From Ceratothoa steindachneri (lineage: Eukaryota; Arthropoda; Malacostraca; Isopoda; Cymothoidae): 64,000 bases of DNA. The stretch is taken from NCBI GenBank assembly GCA_963969495.1, contig OZ018320.1, forward strand, positions 74,677,162-74,741,161, given 5' to 3'. The position numbers and the translations under genes are program-made. How positions within the stretch are numbered: the first letter of the stretch is position 1; each line of letters opens with the position of its first letter. Below, piece by piece: positions 1-11,276 of the stretch. The notes under the pieces are model-generated. The model saw only the letters and a program-made list of their open reading frames with translations. It was not told the DNA's origin and made no database searches.

Positions 1-660
1 TAAACAGACCCGTTGCCCTGTTTTCAGCTCGGTGTCAAAGACTGCACCTGTTTTGACGTTGTTGGCACAGCTGTGATGTTTGTTTCCCAGAGCTTTAGTT
101 ATCGAGACGTTTGTTGGTACAGCTGTGGTGTTTCCCAGATTGTTGGTTATCGCGAGAGGTGTGTAAGTGTATATACGTGTGTGAATTTGTGTGAGCGCGC
201 GTGCGTGTGAAAATTCATTCTGCCTGCATCCCCTTTATAGAATCGTATATATCATTGTTGACGTGATCAGATTATTTCTCTAACAAAAATGTTATACGTA
301 TTATTTTTATTTTTTTAATGACGAACTGTTATATATTTTGGATTACTTGCATACACATAATTATGAGCGTGCCCATTACAAACCTTTATAGGATTTATAT
401 GATACTCATCTGTGAGGTTTCATTGTCAATCCTAATTCGCCTTGAACTATGGCACCATAAAATTCTTTAAAATGGATAACTTGCCCCTTACTCAACAGAA
501 AGGTTTCATTATGTTCCCATGTCATCTCTGCATGCGGGACAGTCAAGCTTGAGACAAACACTGGACCCAGAAGGAATGGCTCATCCGAAATTCTGGAAGC
601 AGGCATATCAAACATTGTGAATGATCCGATCGTCAATCAAGAAAAAATCATTATCTCCAA
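1..660. other. No recognised gene
   Basis: Low-complexity TG-rich start, then AT-rich DNA. The short open frames here (13-210 on +, 406-636 on -) resemble no family I know and have no coding features. I see nothing to annotate. Confidence 0.5.
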
Positions 661-683
661 CCCCATCTCCGCCCACTCTATCT

Positions 684-900
684 CAAGCTTGGCTTGATGA
701 CGCAGTTTGTGAAGGCATTAAGTATTGACAGGGAATGCTTTCAGCACATACATAATTTCTGTCTTTCCTGCTTCATTTTTTAAGAAAATCAAAGCAAACG
801 TATTTGATGGACCTATATTCGTGATGTGAAATTTGTCAAAAAGATGAATGACAAGAAGACAACGTGTGTGGTTGTCATTCGTGGCGGTTATATAAACCTC
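684..900 (+). pseudogene. Degenerate fragment of an unclassified repeat-borne protein
   Basis: Read on + with frameshifts, this stretch gives phrases such as LMTQFVKALSIDRECFQHI, then KANVFDGP, then VKFVKKMNDKK. I associate these with an arthropod family of repeated, transposon-like genes whose function I cannot name. Stops and frame changes interrupt it. It lies just upstream of the first Penelope-like element. The assignment rests on pattern memory only and is weak. Confidence 0.3.
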
Positions 901-1099
901 AGGTTGCTAGAATGATGGTTTTTCGTGCTTCTATTTCACTAGTGGAGAGCGTATGGCGGGAGAGATTGATGAATGGCACCACTAAATTTAAACGCATGTA
1001 AAAAAATCCAACAGAAGACTTAAAAATAAAATAAATGGACAGATAACTAAAGCTAATGCACTCATCGGGGGACTTCGCTTCCAAAAGATCATCAGTGAT

Positions 1100-1802
1100 T
1101 ACACACCAAGTTATCTGTATGGCAATGTAAAAATTCATAAGCCGCACAACTCATTGAGGCCCATCATCTCTCAAGTCACGACTCCTACGTACTGTTTAGC
1201 TAAAACCCTAAATGCATTAATAAAACTGTACATGCCTTCGAAATATAGCATAAAATCCACGGAGGAATTCATCGACATACTCCAAGCTACAAGACCGTCA
1301 GGATTAATATCATCCCTTGACGCGGAAAGCCTGTTTACGAACGTGCCTATCGCTCAGATCATCGACATCATTAGAAAAAACGTGTACCACCATCTTACAA
1401 TGTCTCCTCCAAATCTTGACCAAAACATCTTAAGGAGCATGTTGCGTTCATACACATCAGAGGCGCCGTTCAGGACACCAGGGGGTAATCTATACACGCA
1501 AGTGTATAGAGGAGAGATTATTGGACATCATGGAAAATAAGCCACACACATATTGCCGATACGTGGATGACATCTACATCAACGTCCAAAACGAAGAACA
1601 TCTGGTAATCATCAAACAGCATTTTGAGGAGAACTCCGTGCTAAAATTCGCTTATGAATTGAGCACGGGTAATAAACTTCGTTTCTTGGACGTTGAGGTT
1701 CAAACACCAATGGCAGCTACATCACTAAAGTACATAGGAAAAGTACGGACATGGGAAGAGGCTTCAATGCAGAGAGTGAATGCCCTGAAAAGTATAAAAT
1801 AA
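1100..1802 (+). pseudogene. Penelope-type reverse transcriptase fragment (PLE-1)
   Basis: Seen in sequence: the phrase LYGNVKIHKPHNSLRPIIS, then SSLDAESLFTNVPI, which is the RT motif A region of Penelope enzymes. A shift near 1525 then leads to CRYVDDIYI, which carries the YxDD catalytic motif, followed by LRFLDVEV. The RT copies element RNA using a nicked target end as primer. Two overlapping frames (1154-1540 and 1521-1802) must be joined, and part of the palm between SLFTNVPI and YVDD is missing. It is a pseudogene. The link to the endonuclease frame downstream is broken at about 1803. Confidence 0.85.
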
Positions 1803-1836
1803 GCGTAATCGGCTCATACATCCGCCGAGCTTATAA

Positions 1837-2525
1837 ATGCTGCTCAACATGGGAACTTTTCCCCAACAGATTGCACGAGTAAAACAAATACTAGTGAATA
1901 ATGGTTTCTCAAACAGCATGATTGACAAACAAGTCCAATCATTTTTAAATAGCCATTACAAACATGCGGACAAAACTGAAAGTGATCATGGAGAAGTCAA
2001 CAACATCAAAGTGTATTACAGAAACCAGATGTCCATGGCCTATAAAATAGATGAAAAAAACATCAAGGAGATTATTAACCGTAACATCAAGGTTAAAAAT
2101 CAAACGGATAAAATAAAACTCATCATTTATTATAAAACAACAAAAGCCAGCAATCTCCTGATGAAAAACAAGACCTGCCTAAACTCCTCGAATCTCAAGT
2201 CAACCAACATAGTTTACGAGTTCATCTGCCCCGATAAAGGCTGTAAGCTTTATAATACCTCAAAATATATTGGCATGACAACCACTACACTTTCGAGACG
2301 TTTAACCATGCATCTACAAAGCGGAGGGCATAAGAATCATATGGAGAGTGCCATAATATTAACCTAACGAGGGATATGCTCGTTAATATTACCATTATTA
2401 AAAGAAAAGAGGTCAATAAAGCGAGGCTGAACATCTTAGAAGCCATATTAATAAATGAAGATACTCGTAAGCCGGCCATCAACAGTCAAGCGACAAGCTG
2501 GAATCGCACATTAGAACTATTTTAA
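1837..2525 (+). pseudogene. PLE-1 thumb/linker and GIY-YIG endonuclease
   Basis: This is the C-terminal part of the Penelope polyprotein. A linker with YYRNQMSMAYKIDEKNI precedes a cysteine-containing stretch (FICPDKGCKLY). The GIY-YIG-type nuclease core follows: KYIGMTTTTLSRRLTMHL, where the catalytic arginine belongs to SRRL. The frame stops at 2367, but a neighbouring frame continues with ARLNILEAILI, the conserved glutamate segment, to a stop at 2523-2525. One frameshift therefore splits the nuclease. In known PLEs this domain makes the target-site nick. Confidence 0.85.
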
Positions 2526-2673
2526 AATTCCACTCACAGGAGTAGCCCATTTCCTCTAACGTTACGTTTAATCAAGGTGGAATAAATACCCCTTAAAAAT
2601 CGTTTTCTTTCACTCTGTCAGATCTAACTCCACTCATTACATCGGTAAAGAAGGCAAGAACATTTCAAAACGC

Positions 2674-2706
2674 TCCGAAGATGATCGAATAAGATCGAAA
2701 GCTTAG
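2674..2706 (+). ncRNA. Hammerhead-like motif in PLE-1 3' region
   Basis: The layout is CCGAAGAT, a GATC arm, a six-base loop, a second GATC arm, then CGAAAG. It resembles the hammerhead strand pattern CUGANGA / stem II / GAAA, with CC in place of CU and one extra T before the stem. A matching motif lies at the same relative place in PLE-3 and PLE-4. The cleavage-site strand was not identified, so activity is not claimed. Confidence 0.4.
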
Positions 2707-2902
2707 TAATTTAGCTTGTTTTTTACCAAACCCATTCATTTAAAAAAATAGATGAATACTGGACAAGTGATCCACCATCTACAAGATGGAATAAAAAAGA
2801 TAGTGGGAAGAAGAGAAAGTTGCCAAAGGAAATTAATTAAGGCAAAATACACAATGGTCTTCAACAAAATTTGCATTCAGTAAAGACTGCTACCCAACTA
2901 CA

Positions 2903-3888
<986 letters not shown>

Positions 3889-3931
3889 AGTCTAGTCAGC
3901 TTGAACTTGAGTATTGTCAGTTATGTCCATA

Positions 3932-4189
3932 TTATGAATTAGTAGACGGCTTAGATAATCTGGAGTGCATAATAAGGTTCCAGAACGAATGTATAAGAGT
4001 GAAATTATACACCTGAAGAAGAGCCCAAAGTTGTATCCAAGCAGATGCCTTAGATGGGATAAATTTAGTAGAAGAAATTAAACCAGGAAGAGGTTTATGA
4101 TCTGTCACAAGTGTAAAATTGTGCTGATTTGACAAAAAGAAATGGAATTTCCTTAAAGCAAAAACTATTACCAAGGCTTTGTTCTCCAA
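3932..4189 (-). pseudogene. Gypsy-1 RNase H fragment
   Basis: The frame begins MENKALVIVFALRKFHFFL, the segment that normally reads E-KEALA-V--L-KFH-YL in gypsy RNase H. It continues through FTLVTDHKPLPGL, which carries the TDHKPL motif, then degenerates. The downstream end is truncated, with no integrase after it. RNase H would degrade the RNA strand of the RNA/DNA hybrid during reverse transcription. Confidence 0.8.
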
Positions 4190-4432
4190 CTGAGAATAAT
4201 TTTGCTATGTAGCTGTTAGAGTACTAGAAACAAAGTGAACAGGACGCTCTATACCATCTATCAGGTGGCATAGAACAACTCCAATGCCATAAGCAGGGAT
4301 GTCTGCAATCACTACAATAGGATTCCGAGGGTCACAATGGCCTAACGACTCAAAAGATAGAATAATATGATTGGAGGAAAGAAATGAAGTTGCTTGTGCT
4401 TTTTCCTACGACAAAGGTTCACCAGTTCTTAA

Positions 4433-5445
4433 TTAGCTGTTGCGAGGCTCCAAGATAGAGGCTGCCTTAGGAATGAACCTCCTATAAAAGTTAAGCAGCC
4501 CTAAGTCGGACTTCAACAGAGTCACATCAGCATTAATAGGGGCATCTGCAATAGCTTGAAATTTCTCTGAAGTGGAGTGAATTCCCTGATTATCAATACG
4601 ATAAACCAGAAGACACAGTAGAGAGACCAATAGCACAGTTCTTCAAACAAAGTTTCAATCCAGCAGTTTCTAGGTACTTTAGTACGGATATAAGTCGTTG
4701 ATTATATTCACGTTGCATGAACCACATATAAGAATATCAACCAAGTAGTAAACAACACTTGAAAGATCCCTTAATGTCTTCCATTGCTCGTTGAAAAATT
4801 CCAGGTGGAGGGGAAACTCCCCGAAAATAGCCGATGATATTTAAACAAAGCAAGATGTGTGTTAATCACGGTATAGTGTTGTGATGCATCTTCAAGACAT
4901 AATTGAGCTTATGCCTGAGACATATCAAGCTGAGTAAATAGCTTACCACCTGAGAGACTGCTAGACATATCCTCAATCTTAGGAATGTGCTTGGCATCCA
5001 GCCTAGGAGCTCTATTTACTGTAAGCCAATAGTCCCCACAAATCCTCATGAATTCATTTGCCTTCAATACGAGTATCACTCCTGCAGCCCAAGCAGAATG
5101 TGGTATAGGGAAAATTATACCTTCTTTCACCAATCTATTCAATTGTCTTTCAAATTCAGCTCTTAGAGTATACGGAAGTGTCCTAGCTTTACAGAATTTA
5201 GGCTGGATATTTGGATATATCTCAACAGTGAAAGTCTTAGCTTTAAGGGAACCCAAACCAGTAGAAATGAAATCTGGAAAGTCTTTCACTCTACCACCTT
5301 CAGTATTTGATACACTATGCATATATGAGAGCTTCATATATTTTAGATAAAGAGAATTAATTAAATCTCTTCCTAAAAGACAGGGATGACCATTCCACAA
5401 CAACAATAGTTGCCTGGCAGGAATTTGTAGAGTCAAGTCTAACAC
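4433..5445 (-). pseudogene. Gypsy-1 reverse transcriptase fragments
   Basis: The N-terminal half (5445-4909) shows FPDFISTGLGSLK, RTLPYTLRAEFERQL, LVKEGIIFPIPHSAWAAG and the motif A segment GGKLFTQLDMSQA. It then breaks. The C-terminal half (4636-4433) carries GIHSTSEKFQAIADAP and LGLLNFYRRFIPKAASILEP, the connection region after the palm. The YxDD segment between them falls in the shifted, unreadable part. The phrases fit the K02A2.6-like gypsy group. Confidence 0.85.
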
Positions 5446-5620
5446 ATACAGAAATCTCGCCTGCTACCTTAAGGGGAGTACCCCCATAAGTCTTAAGGTT
5501 TATAGAAGAAAGATGAAGAATAGGTCTGTCACACTCAATGAGCGATAGATTGGAGAAAATATGCTCAGAAATAAGGGAATGTGTAGCATATATAACATTA
5601 TAAGATCTCAGAGCCGGCAA
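5357..5620 (-). pseudogene. Gypsy-1 protease region fragment
   Basis: The frame includes INLKTYGGTPLKVAGEISV followed by a valine-rich strand, the usual retropepsin C-terminal region just before RT in this gypsy group. The active-site DTG triad should lie upstream and is not visible, probably lost at the LINE fragment boundary. Moderate support only. Confidence 0.55.
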
Positions 5621-5639
5621 AGACCGTGTGGTTCACTTC

Positions 5640-6195
5640 TGGGCCAGCTCTCCTTCAAACTACGCCGATGCACTTAAAGTGTGCATCTAAGCGGCTCTTA
5701 AACTTGTTTATGGTTGTTCGTTTAACAACGATCTCCGGCAACTCGTTCCACGAGGAAACCACCTTGTATGAGGAAAAATTCTTCACCATATTTGTTTCAA
5801 ATCTTCGTTTCTTAAGTTTGTATCCATGGCTTCGGGTTCTTGAGGAAGCGTCCAACTCGAAAAGTGTTTCAATTTTTACTTTATCAAAATTGTTTAGGAT
5901 CTTAAAGACTTGTATGAGTTCTCCTCTTAACCATCTCGTCTCAAGTGATTGAAAGTTTAGTGCTTTAAGTCTGTCTTCGTAGGACTTTTGACGTAGTCTA
6001 GGTATCATTTTGGTAGCACCATATTGTACTCTCTCCAACATTTCTATATCTTTCAGCAAGTATGGATTCCAAAATTGGCCTGCGTACTCCAAATGAGGTC
6101 TAACCAAATATTTGTACAGGGGAATTTTATATTTTCCGATTTGTAGGTAAAATTTCTATATAAGAAACCTAGCACTCTGTTTGCATAGTTAAACA
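5640..6195 (-). mobile_element. CR1/Jockey-type LINE fragment within gypsy-1
   Basis: On -, this is the C-terminal part of a LINE reverse transcriptase: a thumb-like stretch, then MVRPHLEYAGQFWNPYL, LERVQYGATKMIPRL, YEDRLKALNFQSLETRWLR and a final SWNELPEIVV segment. Its close relative is LINE-A at 25979-26950, with the same block order. It separates the protease of gypsy-1 from its nucleocapsid region, so it most likely inserted into the gypsy after that element was already in place. No target duplication was resolved. Confidence 0.8.
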
Positions 6196-6289
6196 GACGT
6201 TAATTAAAAATAATGAAACTTTAAGAGGATTAGTTTTAGTATGAGTAACATTAAAGACAGTAATAGCTAGATTCTACCTCAGTGACTGG

Positions 6290-7035
6290 AGTTTTGTTCA
6301 CTTCATGGACTCGAGCATTCCGTTTAGATTTTGGTTTGGTCCTACCAAAATTTCTACATTGCGGATTTCAGTACAGAGCTTTATTATGCACTTTCTGACT
6401 ACAAGAAGAGCAAGTAGCACCCTTAAACGGCACGTCTTCTTCCAATGTAAATTACCACAGCCAGAATAAGGTGTCTTATGTTTTAAGGTAGCATCCGCCA
6501 CCCCAACTTTAGGCTGAGTATGCTCTTGCTTGGAAGTAGGGCTCTATTCGTACACTGTTTATAGCAGAGTGGCACATAGCTTGTACATCTGAAAAAAAAA
6601 CACTTCTATTGCACTAGCTATTTCTACACCTCTAATGAAAGTTAAATCTGATTATGTCAGCAAAATGTGGTGTTAGACTTATTAGATAGGCCCAGCACAA
6701 GTCTGTCAACATATCTGTTAACTGGTCACCAAATTCAAATGTGTGTGCCAGTGCTTTAATTCAAGCAACAAAATTAACAATAGTTTCACTAAAATTTTTG
6801 ATTCCTAGAATAGAACTAAAATCTCTTATATATCAGAAATACCTTGGGTTTGCAATGTTCCATCAAAACTTTAATAATATCAGGATATTTACAAGTTCAT
6901 GGCTACTTTGGAGAAAACCGTATGCCCCACCAAAGTAAGAAAAGCTGGTACCTTCTTCTCATCCGCGATAGAATTGGCTCGAAAATAAAGTTCAACTCTA
7001 CTAATTATGTGTGCTGGTTATTAAATTCTTAACTT
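6290..7035 (-). pseudogene. Gypsy-1 gag and CCHC zinc-knuckle fragments
   Basis: Read on - with frameshifts. The N-terminal part gives VELYFRANSIADEKKVPAFL, typical of the gag capsid start in this group. A later frame gives FSETIVNFVA and LAHTFEFGDQLTDML, the capsid C-terminal region. Near 6450 a cysteine/histidine pattern (SGCGNLHWKKTC) is the CCHC nucleocapsid finger. Several stops and shifts break it. Confidence 0.6.
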
Positions 7036-7040
7036 AGATA

Positions 7041-7042
<2 letters not shown>

Positions 7043-7108
<66 letters not shown>
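7043..7108. repeat. (TA)n microsatellite between gypsy-1 and gypsy-2
   Basis: 33 TA units. It borders the truncated gag end of gypsy-1 and the outer edge of the left LTR of gypsy-2. Confidence 0.97.
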
Positions 7109-7111
<3 letters not shown>

Positions 7112-8329
7112 CGAAGAATGACTCCCGACGATATACCATATATCACTATTCGTTGAGGGAACTTCCTTAATTATCTTTAGAGTGCGATAATGTCTGGCGG
7201 CCGATATTATGTATCTTCGATATGCTTAAGAAGTGGAACTGAGCTCAAGGATAATAATATTGCTATCATTAATAAAATAGAGTTTTATTAATTATAACTA
7301 TCAACAAACACAAGACGGAAAATATTGACATAAACAGAGAATGGAAAGGGTCGTGGGGGCTCGGGCTAATCCGAGGATTTAAAGGATTTAAAAAGGTAAA
7401 ACAAATATAGAGTTAAAGAGATGGGATGGTTCGATAAGCCATTTAAAGCACAGGATAGAATTGACAAAAAGGTTAAGTACTCAAAGGTGACGTTTGGCTT
7501 ACGTAACTTTACACTAGTGGTGCAGTGAAGGTGGCTTGAAGGAATTTTCGGTCCGCTGGCGAGTTCCAGCCGAAGGGGAGGGGATAAGATGATCCTGACG
7601 TGGCGTCTTGGGAATGAGAACCGTTTCTCGGCGAACGGCTTGAAGAACAATGGCTGTTCTACGTTGTTCTCTTCTGAACAAAGGGGGGATGAGAACCGTC
7701 TCTTGTCTACGGGCTCACGAACAATGGCTGTTCTAATGTTGTTCTCCTCTGAGCAACAAGGGGGAAGGGTGAGAACTGTTTCTTGGCGAAGGGCTCAAAA
7801 GAACAATGGCTGTTCTACGTTGTTTTCTTCTGAACACGAGGGGGAAGCCTTGGGCACTTGGTGTCACGAAAGGCTCGAACCTCTGGCACTCAAGGACTTA
7901 TTGTCCTCCTTCTGGACAAGTGATGGTGAATCTCGAGGTCGAGGTCCCTTGGCGCATAAAGGGAGAGAGGGTCGTGGTGATGTTTCGCGACGAAAATCTG
8001 GATCTCCAATCTCATCTTAGTGGTAAAGTTTCCATCTAAATAGCCGAGACACTCCCTTGGCGTGGGGGACAATGGAGTGGGAGCTTCGAGGGAATGCACA
8101 GTTGAGCCTGTGAACAATGCCTTATCTGCCCATAAGCCTAACTCAATCTGGCGAGGTCGGCGTATGGGGGCGAACGGGGGGACGATAACCTCCTTGTTTA
8201 AACATTGACATCCGGTGGCTGCGATAAGGCGCCAAGCTTCGAATCGAAGATGCACGTGGGCAACATCGTGGTTTTAAATAATATGTCATAGAAGTTGAAA
8301 TTAACGCAGCTTCAACTCGTTCTATCACA
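7109..8329 (-). repeat. 3' LTR of gypsy-2 (1221 bp)
   Basis: Read on - it begins TGTGATAGAACGAG directly after the polypurine tract and ends CGACA. It matches 11273-12651 except for point changes and for having three rather than five copies of an internal 75-80 bp repeat at 7616-7848. The open frames inside are LTR artefacts. Confidence 0.93.
7616..7848. repeat. Minisatellite in 3' LTR, 3 units
   Basis: Three units of about 75-80 bp, each starting GAGAAC-GT-TCT and centred on AACAATGGCTGTTCTA. Two subtypes alternate, one with TTGGCGAAGGGCTC and one with TTGTCTACGGGCTC. The opposite LTR has five units in the same alternating order. Confidence 0.9.
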
Positions 8330-8341
8330 CCCCTCCATTCC
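8330..8341 (-). other. Polypurine tract of gypsy-2
   Basis: On -, GGAATGGAGGGG lies immediately before the TGTGATAG start of the 3' LTR. This is the plus-strand primer position for an LTR element and fixes its orientation. Confidence 0.85.
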
Positions 8342-8732
8342 GGGGGAAGTTGTCACTTCGAAAAAAAAGAGAGAAGGGACAACGATAGAGCTCCGTTGTG
8401 GGGAACTTGTTTTCTTGCACCTAACTAGTATTACCTCAATACATATGATTATTTTGATCTTTTGATTACAGGGGAAAATAACCTTTAATACAACTTAATC
8501 AAAGAAAAAAAGGGCATGGAACAATGAAATGATATAAAATTAGTACATACGGGACAAAATAATTTATACGTAAATTAATGGGTACAAATATATATACATA
8601 CAAAAAAAATTAGACATTGAGAGTTACAAAATTCAGACATATACAGTAATTAATTATATTACAAGAGAATCTTAATTTAAGTCGTACAAGACGGTATATA
8701 CCTACATGGAGATACTAATCCTATGAATACAA

Positions 8733-9653
8733 TTATTCTACGCTATTCGGTAACGCATTCCTACTGAGTGCGTCAGCGACCTGGTTATCGGAACCTTTTA
8801 TATAATTTATTTTAAACTGATACTCTTGCAAGAGTAAACTCCAGCGCATGATGCGGCCGTTTGAGTGTCGCACATTCCTAATATAGGCTAACGGACGGTG
8901 GTCGGTTCCTATTTGAAATTCTTCACCTATCAAGTACATCTTGAATTTGTCTATGACCCAGATAATTGATAGAGCTTCCTTTTCTATAGTGGCATATCTC
9001 TTTTCGCGTGGTAATAATTGACGACTAGCATATGCAACTGGATGACTCGTGCCGTCATCCTCGTATTGAAGGAGTACACCTCCAATGCCCTCGTTGCTCA
9101 CGTCGGTCTTAATCCCAAGGGATTTTTCCGGGTTGGGCAACTTTAAACTGGGGGCAGAAATGAGCTTATTCTTGAGCTGATTAAAATGGGAAATAGCGAC
9201 ATCATTCCAACGTAAACGATCGGGTGAATTCTTTTTTAAAAGGGAGCTGAGGGGCGCCGAAATCGCAGCGAAATTCGGAACGAATCGCCGATAGTACGAA
9301 GCTGATCCTAGGAACGATCTTAATGGCTTCTTTGTAATCGGGAGGGGCATGTCGGCGATTGCCTTAATCTTGTTCTCTTGGGGACCTAACTTGCTTTGTC
9401 CTATTTTGAAACCCAAATATTTGATGGTTTCGTGGGCAAAATGGCATTTGCTGGGGCCAATGGTGAGGCCATTTTCGCGCACTCGCTCGAAAAGAGCTAA
9501 TAGGGTGGTTAAATGGTGACTCCATTCAAATAGCTCTTGTAGCTGTCTCTTCTGACGTGGTGTCAGCTGCGCGTCACTATCCAGGTCTGAGGGTTCCAAA
9601 GACTCGCCTGGTAGGGAAGGAGGAGGGTAATCGGCATCAGGTTGGATGCACAC
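8733..9653 (-). CDS. Gypsy-2 RT connection and RNase H, RT core deleted in frame
   Basis: An open frame of 306 codons. Residues 1-45 are the pre-RT segment, ending LTPRQKRQLQELFE. The frame passes without a break into WSHHLTTLLALFERVRENG, which in complete elements follows the YxDD motif. Fingers and palm, including both catalytic aspartate motifs, are therefore gone. The rest is normal: KCHFAHETIKYLGFKI, LRSFLGSASYYRRFVPNFA, the RNase H motifs KTDVSNEGIGGVLLQY, YATIEKEALSIIWVIDKF, GTDHRPLAYI and a final DNQVADALSRN. No integrase follows; the 400 bp to the LTR hold no recognisable gene. Confidence 0.85.
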   Translation of the reverse strand: MCIQPDADYPPPSLPGESLEPSDLDSDAQLTPRQKRQLQELFEWSHHLTTLLALFERVRENGLTIGPSKCHFAHETIKYLGFKIGQSKLGPQENKIKAIADMPLPITKKPLRSFLGSASYYRRFVPNFAAISAPLSSLLKKNSPDRLRWNDVAISHFNQLKNKLISAPSLKLPNPEKSLGIKTDVSNEGIGGVLLQYEDDGTSHPVAYASRQLLPREKRYATIEKEALSIIWVIDKFKMYLIGEEFQIGTDHRPLAYIRNVRHSNGRIMRWSLLLQEYQFKINYIKGSDNQVADALSRNALPNSVE

Positions 9654-9718
9654 TGTCTGGATTACATTAAGGGACTCCGCGGGGTAATCTTCTTCAAGCG
9701 CCGATGTTTCATCCAGTT

Positions 9719-10240
9719 CTACGAAGGTATCTCCATGGGCGCGTTGGGGGTTCTTTTTTCTTGGGGTTCACGGACAGTCTCCGTGTCCTTGTCTTGGGCC
9801 TTATCACCTAAGGGTGTTAGTGATTCACACTCCTTTTGTGCCGTCCTAAAGTCCTGGTTAAGGGTTTCCGAGAAATCGGACGGTATCGGGGTTCTGATGG
9901 GGACGGGCTCCTGGTCTTCTTTCTTATCTCGGCCTCGAGAAAGGGCGGCCTGAAACACAGGGTTGAAACTTACTTGGGGGCTCTGTCCTATAAGTACGGA
10001 AGAGAATTGTATGGGTGCTGTAATGACTTCAGCCCAGCCATCATAATATTGACACTGCAGGTAACATCTAACGACGGGGAATCGGTTCGCCCGCCCAAGG
10101 TGGTCATGTACCACCGCAAATTTTTCGTGGTTAGAGGCCACTGGGAGGAGTTCGTCGGACACGATGAAACACGTACATTCTGTGTCCCTGACGAGAGTCG
10201 ATACTCGGCAGCCGTCCACGCTGCCCTCCTCATACTTCAA
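9719..10240 (-). CDS. Gypsy-2 protease region
   Basis: An open frame of 173 codons. Near residue 15-25 it reads TLVRDTECTCFIV, the position of the retropepsin active site RDTGCT in related gypsies. The usual glycine of the D-T-G triad is glutamate here, which should abolish cleavage. Later NRFPVVRCYLQCQYYDGWAEV and FSSVLIGQ match the protease flap and C-terminal strands. A charged linker follows. It overlaps the 3' end of the gag frame at 10237-10240, in the usual gag-pol frameshift arrangement. Confidence 0.7.
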   Translation of the reverse strand: MKYEEGSVDGCRVSTLVRDTECTCFIVSDELLPVASNHEKFAVVHDHLGRANRFPVVRCYLQCQYYDGWAEVITAPIQFSSVLIGQSPQVSFNPVFQAALSRGRDKKEDQEPVPIRTPIPSDFSETLNQDFRTAQKECESLTPLGDKAQDKDTETVREPQEKRTPNAPMEIPS

Positions 10241-10887
10241 AGTTCCAGATGAACTTTTATCAAAATCAACTTTACCTGGTGGCCTGACGGAGGGGGAGAA
10301 GTTTCTGCTTGGGTCTGTACCACCGGTGGAGCCATGGTTGTATTAATCTGGTAAACTTGGTGGGCTGGTCCGCTTTTAAGCCTAGAATTTTGGGGGCAAT
10401 TCCAGCTCATGTGGTTTTCTACACCACAGGTGAAGCATATTATTGGTCGCTTCGGGAAGAGAGATGGAGAAGAAATCTTAACGGGAGGTTTGGAGTCCCG
10501 TTGTTGGTTTTGGGGAAAGAAGTTTTGGGGTTTTACGGGGCTCGGAAACTTTGTCAGCTTTCCTGGGAAGGAGCGTGAATCCTTCCTTCTTTCTTCTCGT
10601 TGGATTTCTTTTTCCCTTTCTTTTTCTTCTCGTTGGATTTCTCTTTCTCGTTCTTCTCGTTGGATTTCTCTTTCTCGTTCTTCTCGTTGTATTTCTCTTT
10701 CTCCCTTTTTTCTTTGTATTTCTGCTTCAATCCGAGCTAATTCAATCTGATGGTGAAGCTCAGCTTGTCTTATCCGTTCCTCTCGAATGTACTTAATTAG
10801 TTCTTTTCCGGAAAGTCCCAAGGATTCTCCTTGCGCTTTAAAGATTTCGAACTGAGTCATCTTTGCACTTGGGGGCGCACTAGTCAA
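10237..10887 (-). CDS. Gypsy-2 gag with coiled coil and zinc knuckle, capsid core deleted
   Basis: An open frame of 216 codons. The N-terminus (QFEIFKAQGESLGLSGKEL) is the conserved start of gag in one animal gypsy group. A charged helix follows, with four or more repeats of REIQREE (about residues 60-100), which predicts a coiled coil. It jumps to a proline-rich stretch and one CCHC finger, CFTCGVENHMSWNC (about residues 150-163). The capsid (SCAN-like) domain that normally lies between coil and finger is missing. RNA binding might remain; particle assembly is unlikely. Confidence 0.8.
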   Translation of the reverse strand: MTSAPPSAKMTQFEIFKAQGESLGLSGKELIKYIREERIRQAELHHQIELARIEAEIQRKKGEREIQREEREREIQREEREREIQREEKEREKEIQREERRKDSRSFPGKLTKFPSPVKPQNFFPQNQQRDSKPPVKISSPSLFPKRPIICFTCGVENHMSWNCPQNSRLKSGPAHQVYQINTTMAPPVVQTQAETSPPPSGHQVKLILIKVHLEL

Positions 10888-11192
10888 CCAACTAAAATTC
10901 CTTGCAACAAGAATAATGCCTCTATAGAATTAACCTACCTAAATATGGGCACTGACCTATTCGTACTTGGTTTCTTACTCTAAATAACCACTGACTAAAA
11001 TCACACACAAAAAAACACAAACAAATTATTATAACAGTTCCTTGAGCTACTCCAGCTTCTTAAGTTTAAAAAAAAAGGGGATAGCAATCGTTAAAACAAA
11101 AGGGAACTACTATATTCTATAATTATAACGAATAACACTATGCTTTACTCGACTGAGACCAGTGTTTGCAAAGATATAGCGTTAAACCTTAC

Positions 11193-11210
11193 ACACCTGA
11201 TACCAAATTT
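11193..11210 (-). promoter_or_regulatory. Candidate tRNA primer-binding site of gypsy-2
   Basis: On -, AAATTTGGTATCAGGTGT. It contains TGGTATCAGG, and TGG pairs with the CCA end of a tRNA. It lies 62 bp inside the 5' LTR edge, separated by a (TA)n tract, which is unusual because the primer site normally touches the LTR. The same 17 bp with one change recur at 19181-19197. Confidence 0.45.
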
Positions 11211-11215
11211 AAATA

Positions 11216-11216
<1 letters not shown>

Positions 11217-11272
<56 letters not shown>
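11217..11272. repeat. (TA)n tract between 5' LTR and leader of gypsy-2
   Basis: 28 TA units inserted exactly between the inner LTR edge (TGTCG at 11273) and the leader. Confidence 0.95.

Positions 11273-11276
<4 letters not shown>

Larger units (their letters stand above)
3932..7042 (-). mobile_element. Ty3/gypsy retrotransposon 1, decayed, split by a LINE fragment
   Basis: Read on -, the order is gag (about 7035-6600), zinc knuckle (about 6500-6300), an inserted LINE fragment (6195-5640), protease region, reverse transcriptase, then RNase H ending near 3932. This is normal gypsy order. No integrase or LTR is recognisable. The gag end runs into a (TA)n tract that also borders gypsy-2, so the 5' part of this element is lost. 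Many frameshifts and stops are present. Confidence 0.8.

Noticed and set aside
7366..8255. Several open frames inside the gypsy-2 LTRs, repeated at 11530-12577
   Set aside because: They fall in non-coding LTR sequence, overlap on both strands, and differ between the LTRs by repeat number rather than by coding constraint.
10551..10796. Phe/Leu/Val-rich frame resembling a membrane protein
   Set aside because: It is the antisense of the REIQREE coiled-coil repeats of gypsy-2 gag.
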